This document shows positions 34,480 to 44,258 of a stretch of 64,000 bases of DNA, piece by piece. How positions within the stretch are numbered: position 1 is the stretch's first letter; every line of letters begins with the position of its first letter. A model generated the notes under the pieces. The model was not told where the DNA came from. It was given only the letters and a program-made list of their open reading frames with translations, and did not search any database. Source of the stretch: Cladorhizidae sp. MBARI D1340-BT2 (Eukaryota > Porifera > Demospongiae > Poecilosclerida > Cladorhizidae); assembly GCA_028752905.1 (NCBI GenBank), contig JAQNBH010000010.1, positions 14,482,984-14,546,983 on the forward strand. Reading direction: 5' to 3'. The position numbers were made by a program, and so were the translations under genes.

Positions 34480-35635
34480 GGTACTGGAATGAATAAATTA
34501 AAAAAATAGTATGATGTTTACAAATTTCAGGTCCTTGGGCAACTCTCACTGGGTTGAGTGCTGCAATTGTCCCACAGAACATACCTTTAAGACTGCCTAA
34601 CATTAGTTTTGAACTAGCTTTAATCGTAAAACAGCATGGAATCAACCTTCTGTCCTAGTTTTCATGGAACTGACACCCTCCAAGTAACCTGGCCTTGCAA
34701 GCCGACATGCATGGATGTATCCAGTGAGCAATTCTATGTATTACAACCGGTATAGAGCTTAAAACTCTCATTACAGCATTTTAAAACCCAGTGAAATGTA
34801 TTTGTAGCTTTGATGAACCTGTACCTAAGCATTACAGTGCCCCTTTAATCATACATGGTGCCTAATTCTGGCAGTTGATAACTTTTTGTTTGTTCTCTCT
34901 GTATTCATTCCGCCAACATATTAAAGTTGGAATAGTTATATTTAATATCATTTTATTGTCCTCAAAACATTTTCACGGCATTGCTGACCCCAATGTGATC
35001 AGAACAAGTGCAGGTAGCTGAACATTGCAATCAGCCCACATCTGTTGGTGGCTATGCTCTACTCATTACACTATTTGTAAGTACACACATTGCTAAAATA
35101 AATTAATCTCTACATATAATGCCTCCCATGTATATGCAAATATCTGCAAATCTAGAAGTTTAAAGCTGCCACAGCTTATAATTTTGCAAATCGTACTTAT
35201 AATCCTTGTTATAGAAGTAACCTCATTACAAGGGTAAAAGTGTACAAATCATATTGGGTACTAATAATTTTCCTGAGCAATGTATAATAGACTAATTCAG
35301 CTCACACTTATTTCATGGTTCAACTGTAGAGCAATTAAAGCATGCTAGTAGAACATACCTAACCATAGAACAAGTGGGCACATTTAGCTCTAATCACTCA
35401 CTATTGGAGACCTCTGGTAGTATTTACTAAGTTCATACCTAAGAATGGTTTTGAGATTGAGAGATGTGGATAGTGGGAATACTGTGGTAATAATGTTTAA
35501 ATCCAGATTAGTTTTTGGAAACAAAGTTTAATGTTCTACCAAACTTCAAAATATTTGTTGGTATCTCGTCAATAAAGTTTGAATTGAACTATTATTATGG
35601 AGAAAAATACTTTTGTCAATACCAAAAATGCTAAC
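34480..35635. other. AT-rich DNA without recognised genes
   Basis: Short frames only. No repeats beyond the flanking dispersed element were seen. Confidence 0.35.
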
Positions 35636-35639
35636 TCAC

Positions 35640-35793
35640 TGTTATCATCCAATATTATTCCATTTAGAACATGGTGTAGTTCATATCCTTCAATATTTCC
35701 AGCAAGTGTAAGAGTAAGAGAGAATCTTTCATCTTCTTCTTGTGTGAAATTAAGTAATTTATAAACCATAATGTCACAGGCAATGGATCTTGA
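35640..35793 (-). CDS. Calx-beta-like exon
   Basis: On the minus strand an acceptor-like ACCTTCTCTGCCAG and a strong donor (A|GTGAGT) bound 154 nt of open frame. The peptide contains LLNFTQEEDERFSLTLTL, then AGNIEG and NGIILDDN. The order E-DE-F-L-L followed by I-x-L/I-DDN is the C-terminal half of Calx-beta repeats (EDE.F...L......V.IIDDD), which bind calcium in extracellular adhesion proteins. The exon ends one base after the DDN codon, where Calx-beta repeats often end. Upstream exons were not located. At 36,130-36,210 (minus) a frame NEHGEAHSVLVGTISGPTP looks extracellular but lacks convincing splice sites. The first half of the domain is unseen, so this is moderate. Confidence 0.4.
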
Positions 35794-36764
35794 CTGGCAG
35801 AGAAGGTCTAAGTGGTACACCGAGCTATGTCACCCTCAACTGCAAACAAAAACTTAGTAAATAACCTTATAGTTGTGCTAAAATATTTATATTGAAGAGT
35901 TAAATTTCCTCTCTTTATAACAACTTATAATACATGTAGGTAACATTTCAGCCAACATGCTCTGGTTCTCTTCAGGGCAGTGAATTAACAACATGAGGTG
36001 AGGCACAAATAAATAAATACGTTAATCCTATACATATCACACCATTTAGGTTTGTCGTATCAGTGTACAATTATACTGCAAAATTGAGTATTGTGTATTA
36101 TAGTTATTGTCCTAACGACTGTGTTCCTATTCAGTGCCACAGTTACATTAAGTGAACTTGGAGTGGGTCCAGATATAGTTCCAACAAGCACAGAATGAGC
36201 TTCTCCATGTTCATTGCAGAGTATATTGTATTAAAGAATTCAAAGACTATAGAAAAATAAAAATAATCACAAAACGAGTTGGAGTAAAAATTACAAATAA
36301 CATTTAAGGGGAAAATATATTATGCCCTTTAAAATACATGGTTTGCTGTCTGCTCTCATATAATGTAATCAGAATAGGGTACCCACTTTACCCTGGCCTG
36401 ACTTAGTTGGGCCAAGCTTATAATGGAGATGGCTGCAGCTTGTTAGTTAATAGCTACAGGTAAGTCAGAGCTGTAAATGGGGAACCTCCATTTGGCCAAG
36501 ATATTGAATGATGCTGATACTAATGCTTATTTCCGAACTAATTAATGTGTTTAAACTAGATAATTGCATTTTAAAAGATATGCCCTATGTGTATTTGACA
36601 AGTGGCAGCATTAGAAATTGCACAGATTTTTTCCAATCGAAAGTTCTAGGGGCCCTTTCTCTGACCTCAATGATGTAACTACAGAGAACTGGAAAGTAAC
36701 AAACTACTAGTAGATGAGGACTAGCAAGTTGTATTGACATCACTTTGTTCATAAACGCTTGTTC

Positions 36765-36930
36765 TTGGTTGAACATGAGTTAAACAGCAGGGAAGAGGGT
36801 GTGTTGGAGTGTGTGGCAGCTAGTTAAAAGGAACAAGCTCATGCATTGTCCAAACAAAATATTGATGTATACTCTCCAGTTATGTTCACTCAGTCCTTGC
36901 TTGACATGGTTAACTGAATTCTTTTCCAAA
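36765..36930 (+). repeat. Dispersed repeat, copy 2
   Basis: Partner of 1-170, same orientation (GTTGAACATGAGTTAAACAG, GGAACAAGCTCATGCATT, TGTATACTCTCCAGTT). It lies about 150 bp before the decayed Cys-rich exon. Confidence 0.55.
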
Positions 36931-37078
36931 GTAATCATTTCATAAAATATGGACAATATTATGTGATTGGCTAGTGTACTATCTCACAGATTTTTTAACT
37001 TCCACAATTCTCTGTAACTATTCCAGGACATAATGTAGTATTAGATACATTATTATGTGTACCATTATTATTTCCAGA

Positions 37079-37190
37079 GCTTGTGAATTCCCAGATTGAA
37101 GTGATTTGCTATAATTATATAACACAACAAGTTGTGGAGTTGCTTTGAAATGAGTATGATGGAAGAATGTTGTGACAATCCAAATAGGGA
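37079..37190 (+). pseudogene. Decayed copy of the Cys-rich exon
   Basis: Plus-strand sequence from TATTTCCAG through TTGTGAATTCCCAGATTGAA, GTGATTTGCTATAAT and TTTGAAATGA to GAATGTTGTGACAATCC aligns with the sense strand of the exon at 436-597, including its acceptor. Short indels break the frame and a TAA follows (CCDNPNRE*). The cysteine pair CC and DN are conserved. It is on the opposite strand to the Calx-beta-like exon, so the two are not obviously one gene. Confidence 0.5.
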
Positions 37191-37299
37191 GTAACATAAT
37201 AGATTGTGTAGTTCTAGAATAGTATTATTTTGTAGCTAACACTCTATTTACTGCACATTCTTTATCACTTCATCCTGGAAGTCTTAAGTTTTTTTTATT

Positions 37300-38049
37300 A
37301 TGATGAGATAGAATCTGAAAAATACAAATTAGAGTTCATCATAATATAACTGACTGGCTTTGTCATATCCTATGGCTATATCAACAATACACACTTACTG
37401 AAGTGTAACAATAGCAAATAATTATAGTATATATGTGTTTCCCAAAGAACTTTCACTTGACATAATACAACTTTTTCTGAACAATGAGCTTGAATTTGCT
37501 CTTAGGTATTCCAGCTAAATCCTCTAGTCTTCAGCATGAATAATTATTCCTGATGAAGGCCAGCCAAACATCAAGGTGGAAATTTATTAATATAATTATA
37601 CTTACATATATATTATATATATGCATGTTAGTCTTTAATTAAAAATGGTTTGGAAAGGCATAAACCATATTTTAAATTCAGATAGAGTCTAAAAGATGGT
37701 GCTTTGATGAATGCTTTAATATTAGAGCCCGACTCAATACATGCTTGTACATGACCACTACACTTAGTAACTTGATAATAAAATATATATTTTGTACTAA
37801 ATTAATTAAAAGTCAAACACTAGTACATCCTAATATTATTATTGAACCAGGATGTCGTGGTTGATAAAATGTATATGTGGCGCTGCAATGCAGCTGATTT
37901 TAGGTTGACATGTTGTTGTGATTAGGTATATTGAGTATGATAAGCAACACAGTATCCACAACAGAATGTGAATGGGTGCAGCCACATTCATAGGTGTAAA
38001 CTTGATGATAAGTACAACTGCACTCATTAACTGAACTAACTACCATAAG
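37300..38049. other. AT-rich flank of the TTAA element
   Basis: No gene supported. A minus-strand frame near 37,930-38,040 encodes NECSCTYHQVYTYECGC, a small Cys-rich peptide without splice context. Confidence 0.3.
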
Positions 38050-38879
38050 TTAAGGGGGAAGGCTGCGTATCGCGTAGTCGCATATAAAGTACCATATCTT
38101 TGCTTGCATTCACTCTAGTTTCCCGATTTATATACCAAATTATAGCTTGCAGTCTGTACTTTCTAATGGCAAGTCTCTATTGGTATTTTGTTTCGCCATA
38201 ATTTTTCCCTAGCTCATTATAGGCTCTTCCAGTGCGGACCGTAAGCCGTTAAGTAAACCACATTGCAGTAACGAGGCTCTTATTCGGTCTATTTGTCAAG
38301 CACTACAAACTGCGCGTCTTGAAATTTTGAAAAAATGTTTTTTTGTCTCATTTTCTGAACATAGCTTTATGACTTCACGTTACATTTTCATCTATAGGTC
38401 TTTTTTAGTAATGCTATCAAACAAAAACTCTCGCGCAAGTTGTAGAATAAAAAATTATTGCTTTCAAATGATATATTTTTTTTAATGAAAGGATAAAAAA
38501 AATTCAAGTTATCATTTGAACTTTTTTTCAAAAATCACTTCAGAGATATTGAGCCTTGAAGTCCAAGCAGTTTGTAATCACATCCCAGCTGCCAGAAACA
38601 CCACCTGTTCACCAGAATACATCCCTCATTACTAGAATTGTGTGTGTACAAACAAAATGTTTGACTTTACACAGTCCTTTATTTTTTCAACAACAGCAGT
38701 ATCCTACATCCTAACTACAACCTGAAAACCAACAATATATATATATATATACATACACATAAATTAAAGACGCATCAGACTTGTTACATGTATGTTGCTT
38801 TGCTAATATTGAATTAGCAAACATAAACACGTCATCATTTGCAGGGCCAGGTCCATCCATTGTCACCCTCCACACACGT

Positions 38880-39035
38880 CTTCCGACACCCTCCAGTAAT
38901 CCCTGAAAAACAATAGAACACAAACAAAAGTCATCCTCCACTAATTCCTAAGCTTGACAAAAAGACACATAAACAAAAGTATCTTCCAGTAATCTCTGTT
39001 TGACAATAGAAAGCAAAAGACACATAACAAAATAA
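38880..39035 (-). repeat. Degenerate tandem repeat (~55 bp) inside the TTAA element
   Basis: On the minus strand GATTACTGGAAGATACTTTT, AATTAGTGGAGGATGACTTT and GGATTACTGGAGGGTGTC recur after CTTTTTGTCAAGC-like or TTTCTATTGTCAAA-like leaders. About three units are visible. Confidence 0.45.
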
Positions 39036-39379
39036 AATGTTACAGGTCCCCCATGCCAGGACCATACAATGCTCCGCCCTCCATTGAACTCTGCTGCCTC
39101 TCGACAGCAAGCCTGACACTTGTTGCACTCATATGTTCTGTCTTACCCGCTCTACTCCACACAACAGAATTAAACTCATTTTGGTTGTGTATAACCACCT
39201 AAACATTTGCACAAAAGATCCTCGGACATTAATATATCAAAAACCTCCTAGCCTTGTCCAGAGGAATCATAGGCCTATCGGTACTGGTGGTACCTCACCT
39301 TTAGCACAAGCTGGATTAAACTTACACCAACTCAAAACTCCTGTAGGACAATACTCGTGTTGGGATGTTCCATAGTTGA

Positions 39380-39924
39380 CTAAGAGTGATAAAAAATCGC
39401 TTTCACATCGCAAATCATCCCCTCTAGGTTGTCCTTTCTAATTGCTCCTCTATAGTAGGTTTGCATTTTAACTATAGACACACGACTAACCCCCCTAGTA
39501 CCACCCAAAGACACTAGGACCGTAAGGCTCGACTTCCAACAACCGTTTATGTGCATTTGTATACCCATCACTAATTTATGTGTGTGTACCTAAGCTTCAG
39601 TCTCTCCACTGAACGCTAAAAAAGTTTGTGTTCCTACAACTTCCATAGAACCCGAAGAGCCTTCAAAATTGGCTTCACAATTTTTATCTTGTGACCCCCA
39701 AACCATTCTGTGTAACTTGCTTCTGTTTCATCTTCAGGTCTTCGCGCACAAGCTTGACAGAACTTAGACATAAGATAATAATCTAAAACTTCTCCAGTGT
39801 CCCAAGACATCACCCCAACCAAACCATAATTTGATTTGTGGCCCTGTCTAAGCCATGTGCCATCAACAGTAATACTAACATTCATGCCTAACCCTATAAA
39901 AATCATGTAACCTATGAGCGGCAT
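39380..39924 (-). pseudogene. Mutator-like transposase domain (DGTW...SKFC..C)
   Basis: The minus-strand frame 39,924-39,634 contains NVSITVDGTWLRQGHKSNYG then VMSWDTGEVLDYYLMSKFCQ ACARR. This matches the invertebrate Mutator-like domain pattern (V..DGTW..RGH.S..G.....I....G.VLD...LSK.C..C). After a stop the next frame (39,571-39,380) gives SLTVLVSLGG and KMQTYYRGAIRKDNLEGM followed by CDVKAIFYHS. That resembles the LQNYYG.AIR......M......FH block farther along such proteins. The middle acidic region (IGDGDSKT in relatives) is reduced to MGIQMHINGC, lacking the expected catalytic Asp pair. An acceptor (TTTTTATAG, about 39,898) may begin the domain exon. The gene is broken but clearly of this family. 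Confidence 0.7.
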
Positions 39925-40017
39925 CCAACATAATACTCTGTTACTGCATTTGCGTCACTCCATGTAACCTATGAGCGGCATCCAACATAATACTCTGTTA
40001 CTGCATTTGCGTCACTC
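39904..40017 (-). repeat. Perfect 57-bp tandem duplication
   Basis: The unit 39,904-39,960 (CATGTAACCTATGAGCGGCA to TTTGCGTCACTC) is repeated without change at 39,961-40,017. Since the copies are identical, the duplication is recent. It falls at the junction between the N-terminal exons and the DGTW exon of the transposase gene. Confidence 0.95.
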
Positions 40018-40099
40018 CCTATTGACCTAAAAAAATCAAGTGGAACCAAGAGGGGGCAACATATCCATGACTGCAGTGATATCTTCCAGACCAGAATGA

Positions 40100-40568
40100 C
40101 TAATTCAAGCAATGCGAGCACCCAGTACTGACTGGATGTTCAAAGAATGCTTCTACAGATACAGGGTTTGAGATGTCTTGAGTGTTACTACAATTTGAAC
40201 AAAAAGTAAAAATGAGACACCATGCCTACCCTACGGGCTTCAGTTGCAAGGGAGCTCAGTTACCACATTGAATCACTGGTCATAGTCACAAATGGAACTG
40301 GCCTCTCTTCAGACATTTGCAATTGATTGCAAGGTAAGTGAAGGTTCACAGAAGACGCTACCCCACCTACAGGATCCAAGAGACTCACTAACAAAGGAAG
40401 GAAAAAGCTAGTAACTTTTTAGTACGGAGATAAACATTAAAACTTGCCTGGCGCGGCTACTGTGACAGGCTCAACAACAGCCGCCTGTAGGGCTTTCTTC
40501 TTCTTGTCGTCACTCTTCTTGAATCCTTGGCCTTTCTGTTTAAAATGCTTCTCTGTTCTCTTCCCCAT
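40100..40568 (-). CDS. N-terminal exons of the TTAA-element gene
   Basis: Three exons join with exact phases on the minus strand. Exon 1 is 40,448-40,568 (ATG, MGKRTEKHFKQKGQGFKK...), ending CCAG|GCAAGT, a canonical GC-AG-type donor. Exon 2 is 40,264-40,387 (acceptor TTTGTTAG; SLLDPVGGVASSVNLH...), donor TG|GTAACT. Exon 3 is 40,100-40,187 (acceptor AAATTGTAG), ending GCSHCLN and TAG. The product is about 110 residues. The N-terminus is Lys-rich and could be a nuclear localisation signal. Just past the TAG the same frame continues with FWSGRYHCSH, so the natural protein probably had a CxxC...HCxH zinc finger interrupted by a nonsense mutation. Confidence 0.5.
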
Positions 40569-40981
40569 AACTCAACAGTGTGAAAGTTTCAAGCGAACCG
40601 ACTAAAAAACATGTGACCTAAAAAAAACGTGCTTGTCTTAGAGGTTGCGCACTACCCCCCCGGCTGGCCAATTCATTGCGCAAACGACTGGTAAGGGTCT
40701 TCATGAAATTGGCAACATTTTGATATATAAAAACTGTATTTTGGGTAGGCGATCATCGCCGCCCCCCCCCAGGTAAGACTGGGAGAGAACCTCTTCCAAT
40801 GTGAAGTGAAATGAAATGAAATGGAATAATAATGCACTGTATAAAAATGGCTATATCTTCTGATGCAAGTATTCACTTGCTCTGAAACTTGAAACTCAAA
40901 CTCCAGACATACTATGAACCTTTTGGGCCCCCCCAAAAAAATTTGAAAAAATATGTGTTTTCAGCCCTCTTCCCCCCTTAA

Positions 40982-41436
40982 TTTCACTCACACCCATATC
41001 GACCCAGGATATCGACCACTTGGTGGGTTTTGAGCTGCATAGAGGTTAGTTTGATCCACTATCAGCTTCAAAATGGTATCATCAAAAATCATCATGAAGA
41101 AATCGAGTGGAGTGGCTTTTAAGGAGTGTAAGAAGGTCCAGTTTGAGCAGTAAATGGTGAATGATTGAAAGGGATAGCACTGCTTCTAGCAGGATTAGCT
41201 GTAGAAGGGAGTTCAGGTGTAGAAGAGGATGGATGAGTAGGAAGGTGTGAGGGGGTATGCAAAGGATGCAAAGCAGAAGTACTAGGTCCTTGAGAGACCA
41301 CACTGCCTTGAACATCATCAAGGGGGTTGATTTGAGTCGTGAAGTCTTCCTAATCGCTCAGGTCATCTTCATCTGAGTTGTTCCAGTCACTTTCATCAAG
41401 TATTGCCAGTACTTGTTTACCAGAGTAGACAGCCAT
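40982..41436 (-). pseudogene. piggyBac-like transposase N-terminal fragment
   Basis: The minus-strand ATG at 41,436 begins MAVYSGKQVLAILDESDW followed by NNSDEDDLSD, the acidic N-terminus style of piggyBac transposases. After two stops and a Ser/Pro/Thr-rich segment (HTPSHLPTHPSSSTPELPS), sequence near 41,050-40,990 reads FDDTILKLIVDQTNLYAAQ and NPPSGRYPG. I recognise it as the first conserved block of the DDE_Tnp_1_7 domain (F...I...IV.QTN.YA). The frame ends at the TTAA that bounds the neighbouring element. The catalytic core is absent on the other side of that element. Confidence 0.6.
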
Positions 41437-41690
41437 TCTACATAAGAGGAAGGGTGAATGAAATGGCTCGTGAAGTCATAAAGATACAAGCGTGTCAGCT
41501 AGCTATTGTTTACCAGCAATTCTACATGGGGGAAAATAGTCATTAAGCTACAAGAAGTTAGCTAGCTAGCTAGCTAGCTGTTGTTTACCAGAGTAGACAG
41601 CCATTCTACATGAGAGAAGGGAGAGGAAAAACCCAGTGAAGTTATAAAGTGATTCTATCTAGCAGGTTAGCTAGCTAGCTGTTTATTATT
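41415..41690 (+). repeat. Tandem repeat, about three units (GTTTACCAGAGTAGACAGCC)
   Basis: GTTTACCAG...ATTCTACATRRG followed by AAGTYATAAAG and GCTAGCTAGCT-rich spacer recurs near 41,415, 41,508 and 41,581. The first unit overlaps the start codon of the piggyBac-like frame, so the array derives from the element's 5' region. Confidence 0.65.
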
Positions 41691-41699
41691 GACATTTCA

Positions 41700-43380
41700 A
41701 AATGTAGCAACGTACCTCAAAATGAAGGTTTTCCAACTGAGAGCAGATCTCAAACTATGAGTGCTGTACCTGAGCCCACGAATAAGCTACAAACACGATT
41801 TTGTGCTTGAACTGTAGGCCATGAATCACTCGACAACGTAATGTAATAATTATTGAAAAAATACTAAATTATGAAAAGTTACTGAGCATGTGCAGTGAGA
41901 GCCAATATAATGGCTTTTGCACTTGAGAATGCACCAATTATTGTGCGTGCTGCATGATAAAAGGTTAAAACTAGGTCAGAAGTTAGATTCCATGCTGTTT
42001 TGTTCTGAGGTGATTAAAGCTGGTTCAAAACTGAAAGAAATATCGCAATGTTCGGCAGTCATAAAGGTGGGTTTTGTGGAACCCTAGCAACCCCTCAGGA
42101 TCTACCACTAGTGCATATTAATTTGACCATAGATATAATTGAATCTCGAGTTCAAAATTTACCATCATATCGTAAATAACTAACCACTTTATCAGGAAAT
42201 AATGAGAAAGACACACTAAAGTAATATATATGTTGTCTGTGTCTTGTAAATATTTGTTCACCAGTTCTATTTCTAACTCCACTCTCATGTGATTAAAAAA
42301 AAAATGGAAACAAAATTACCATGTACTTTCTTTGTGCAATACAACAATTTTACTAAACCATACAAAAGTTACATGCACCAAGTTTACAGAACAAGTTTTT
42401 GAGGACACTGAATGTCAGATAGGCTTATAATAAGGTAATAATACCATGTTGTCCACATTATAACAGTATATATAGTAGGTGTGTAAAAAAGTTCCAGATT
42501 TATAGCCCTTGAGCATCTCTTGCATGTGAAAGCTTAAAAAATGCTAAAGAAACAGCAAAAGCTACCCATTTTAAATCACTCTAATATTTTCAGATTATAC
42601 ATTTTTTTAGAATAACTTAATGCATTTTTAAATTTGAACATCTCAAAGTGATGTGGTATGCTACTTGATCACTGCATCAGTATAGCATCACATAATTCTG
42701 GAGTCAAAAAAATAGAACCTTAATCCCTTTAATCCCTTTGGCCTTGCCTTGTGTTTTATCGCTGTTTGCTTCTCACTCCCACAAGTTCTTGTATCGTACT
42801 CAGGAAATACATTGCTGACAGATTTTAATCATTTCATGGCATGTGCAATTAGGCTCCTGTACTGCTAGATATGCTCTATACAGTATGTTTCATGCAAGTC
42901 TATACTAGTCTCTCTGCCCTACAATTACAAGTTTTATAAATAGTTATGTAGTAATTTGTTTTCTATCCATAAGCGATTGCAATCTCTATACAGCTCTATC
43001 TAAGCTTCTTTATATAGCAGGCCTTGCCTAACACTAAGCTCAATCAGATTTACCCTAAACAACCCTTAAGATAAGTAAACTTTTCCTACCACTAAATTAT
43101 AGGTCAATTAAAAAGTGTTGGATGCCTTGGAGTGCCGCCTAGAACATTCTTGGTTATGCAAATTCAAAATTAGTGATTTTGCCATACTGTAATTGCATAA
43201 CCAAGCAGTCAAGTTCATCTCTTCTAGGCTTTAATCCAAATTTAGTGTTATAATTTTTGCTTCATATGCCAATATAAAAAATATTTAATGGCCTTAACAC
43301 CATTAGCCCCACAAAAAGGTCTAAAAATTGTAACTTTTTATTTATTTATTTATTTATTCCAGTAGCTAAATGATAGTTTC
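41700..43380. other. AT-rich DNA without recognised genes
   Basis: It contains a (TTTA)n run at 43,336-43,357 and short frames only. I recognise no element. Confidence 0.4.
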
Positions 43381-43389
43381 TTCTAATTT

Positions 43390-43815
43390 AAGAAAGCTAG
43401 TAATTCTCTACAGTGACGATCCATACATTCTATTTCAAAAAGATCCCTAATTACCCTGAAAATCCTCTGAAATAACTGTAACCACTTCCTATTCTCAGGT
43501 GGTGTGAAAGAACAACATGAGCATGTTATAAGCAAGAATATTTTTCAGAATACCACTCAGATGAAATTGGAGTTCAATAAAGAATCAATGGCAAACAAAT
43601 TTTCATTGGTATAAACCAAAAAATCATCCTCTCATAATGTGCTTTTGTAGCTCCCTTATACAACCTGTGAATGGTAAGCATTTATGTCGTTTTAGTGGTG
43701 AACAGGGAAATGTGTGTATGCATCTTGACTGAAATAGTTAGTGGCTTTCATAAATGACATCATTGGAAAGCTCTTGAAAAAAGCTATCTTTTTGCTAAGG
43801 AATCAATGACCATAA
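43390..43815 (+). repeat. Dispersed repeat, inverted partner of 34.1-34.5 kb
   Basis: Contains GATCCATACATTCTATTTCA, CTGTAACCACTTCCTATTCT, GTGCTTTTGTAGCTCCCTTA and AAATAGTTAGTGGCTTTCAT in the same order as the reverse complement of the 34-kb copy. Confidence 0.7.
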
Positions 43816-43936
43816 AAAGCAAAATTGGTTATGATGGTTACAAACTTCAGGAACTTTTTGAAAAAAAGGATAACACACCCTTAAACTGCCAGTGTAAAAG
43901 CTACGAGGATTAGTTGAAGAAAGTTAAACACGCTTT

Positions 43937-44138
43937 TAGAGAATACAGAGCTAACCTAACTAACTACAGACTCATATATATGTATCCCAATGCTATGTAT
44001 GGACTTTACCTACTTAACGACCCCTTACCTTGCGCATGCTTCCTATACATCCTTCACTTGTGCATGCATTGCTTTATGATGATAATGATTCTATATCCAG
44101 TTACATCTATGGGCAAATGCACAGTGTGTTATCCTCGA
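43937..44138 (+). repeat. 5' LTR (202 bp)
   Basis: It carries a TATA-like CATATATATG near 43,972-43,981 and, farther on, the initiator-like CCTTCACTTG at 44,051-44,060. The stretch 44,053-44,068 (TTCACTTGTGCATGCA) is the exact reverse complement of the first 16 nt after the LTR. Confidence 0.95.
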
Positions 44139-44154
44139 TGCATGCACAAGTGAA
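44139..44154 (+). promoter_or_regulatory. Primer-binding site, self-complementary to the LTR
   Basis: TGCATGCACAAGTGAA starts at the first base after the 5' LTR, where the reverse-transcription primer-binding site of an LTR element lies. It pairs perfectly over 16 nt with 44,053-44,068 inside the LTR. In Tf1 and sushi-type Gypsy elements the 5' end of the element's own RNA folds back to prime minus-strand synthesis. This layout fits that mechanism if transcripts start near 44,053. I do not recognise it as the 3' end of a common tRNA. Confidence 0.6.
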
Positions 44155-44258
44155 TTTGAATAGTCCTTTGAGTAGTCTCTATTAGCCACCTCTACTATTT
44201 GGCAGCAAGTCGAAATTGAGCAAAAGAGTGAATTCTATTTGCAGCCCACCCACCCATC

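Larger units (their letters stand above)
38054..40977 (-). mobile_element. TTAA-flanked DNA transposon with Mutator-like (DGTW) transposase
   Basis: A TTAA lies at each edge (38,050-38,053 and 40,978-40,981). Inside them the left end reads GGGGGAAGGCTGCG and the right end, reverse-complemented, GGGGGGAAGAGGGCTG, forming a short imperfect terminal inverted repeat. TTAA duplications are characteristic of piggyBac and Kolobok. The encoded transposase is not piggyBac, so a Kolobok-like element is the better guess. The body (2,924 bp) holds a minus-strand gene: three N-terminal exons at 40.1-40.57 kb and a DGTW domain at 39.38-39.92 kb. It also has a 57-bp tandem duplication and a degenerate ~55-bp tandem repeat at 38,880-39,030. 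Coding parts are interrupted, so the copy is probably inactive. Confidence 0.55.

Noticed and set aside
36130..36215. Minus-strand NEHGEAHSVLVGTISGPTP frame as an exon of the Calx-beta-like gene
   Set aside because: It looks extracellular, but no donor with the right frame follows and the only acceptor gives stops, so it was not listed as a gene feature.
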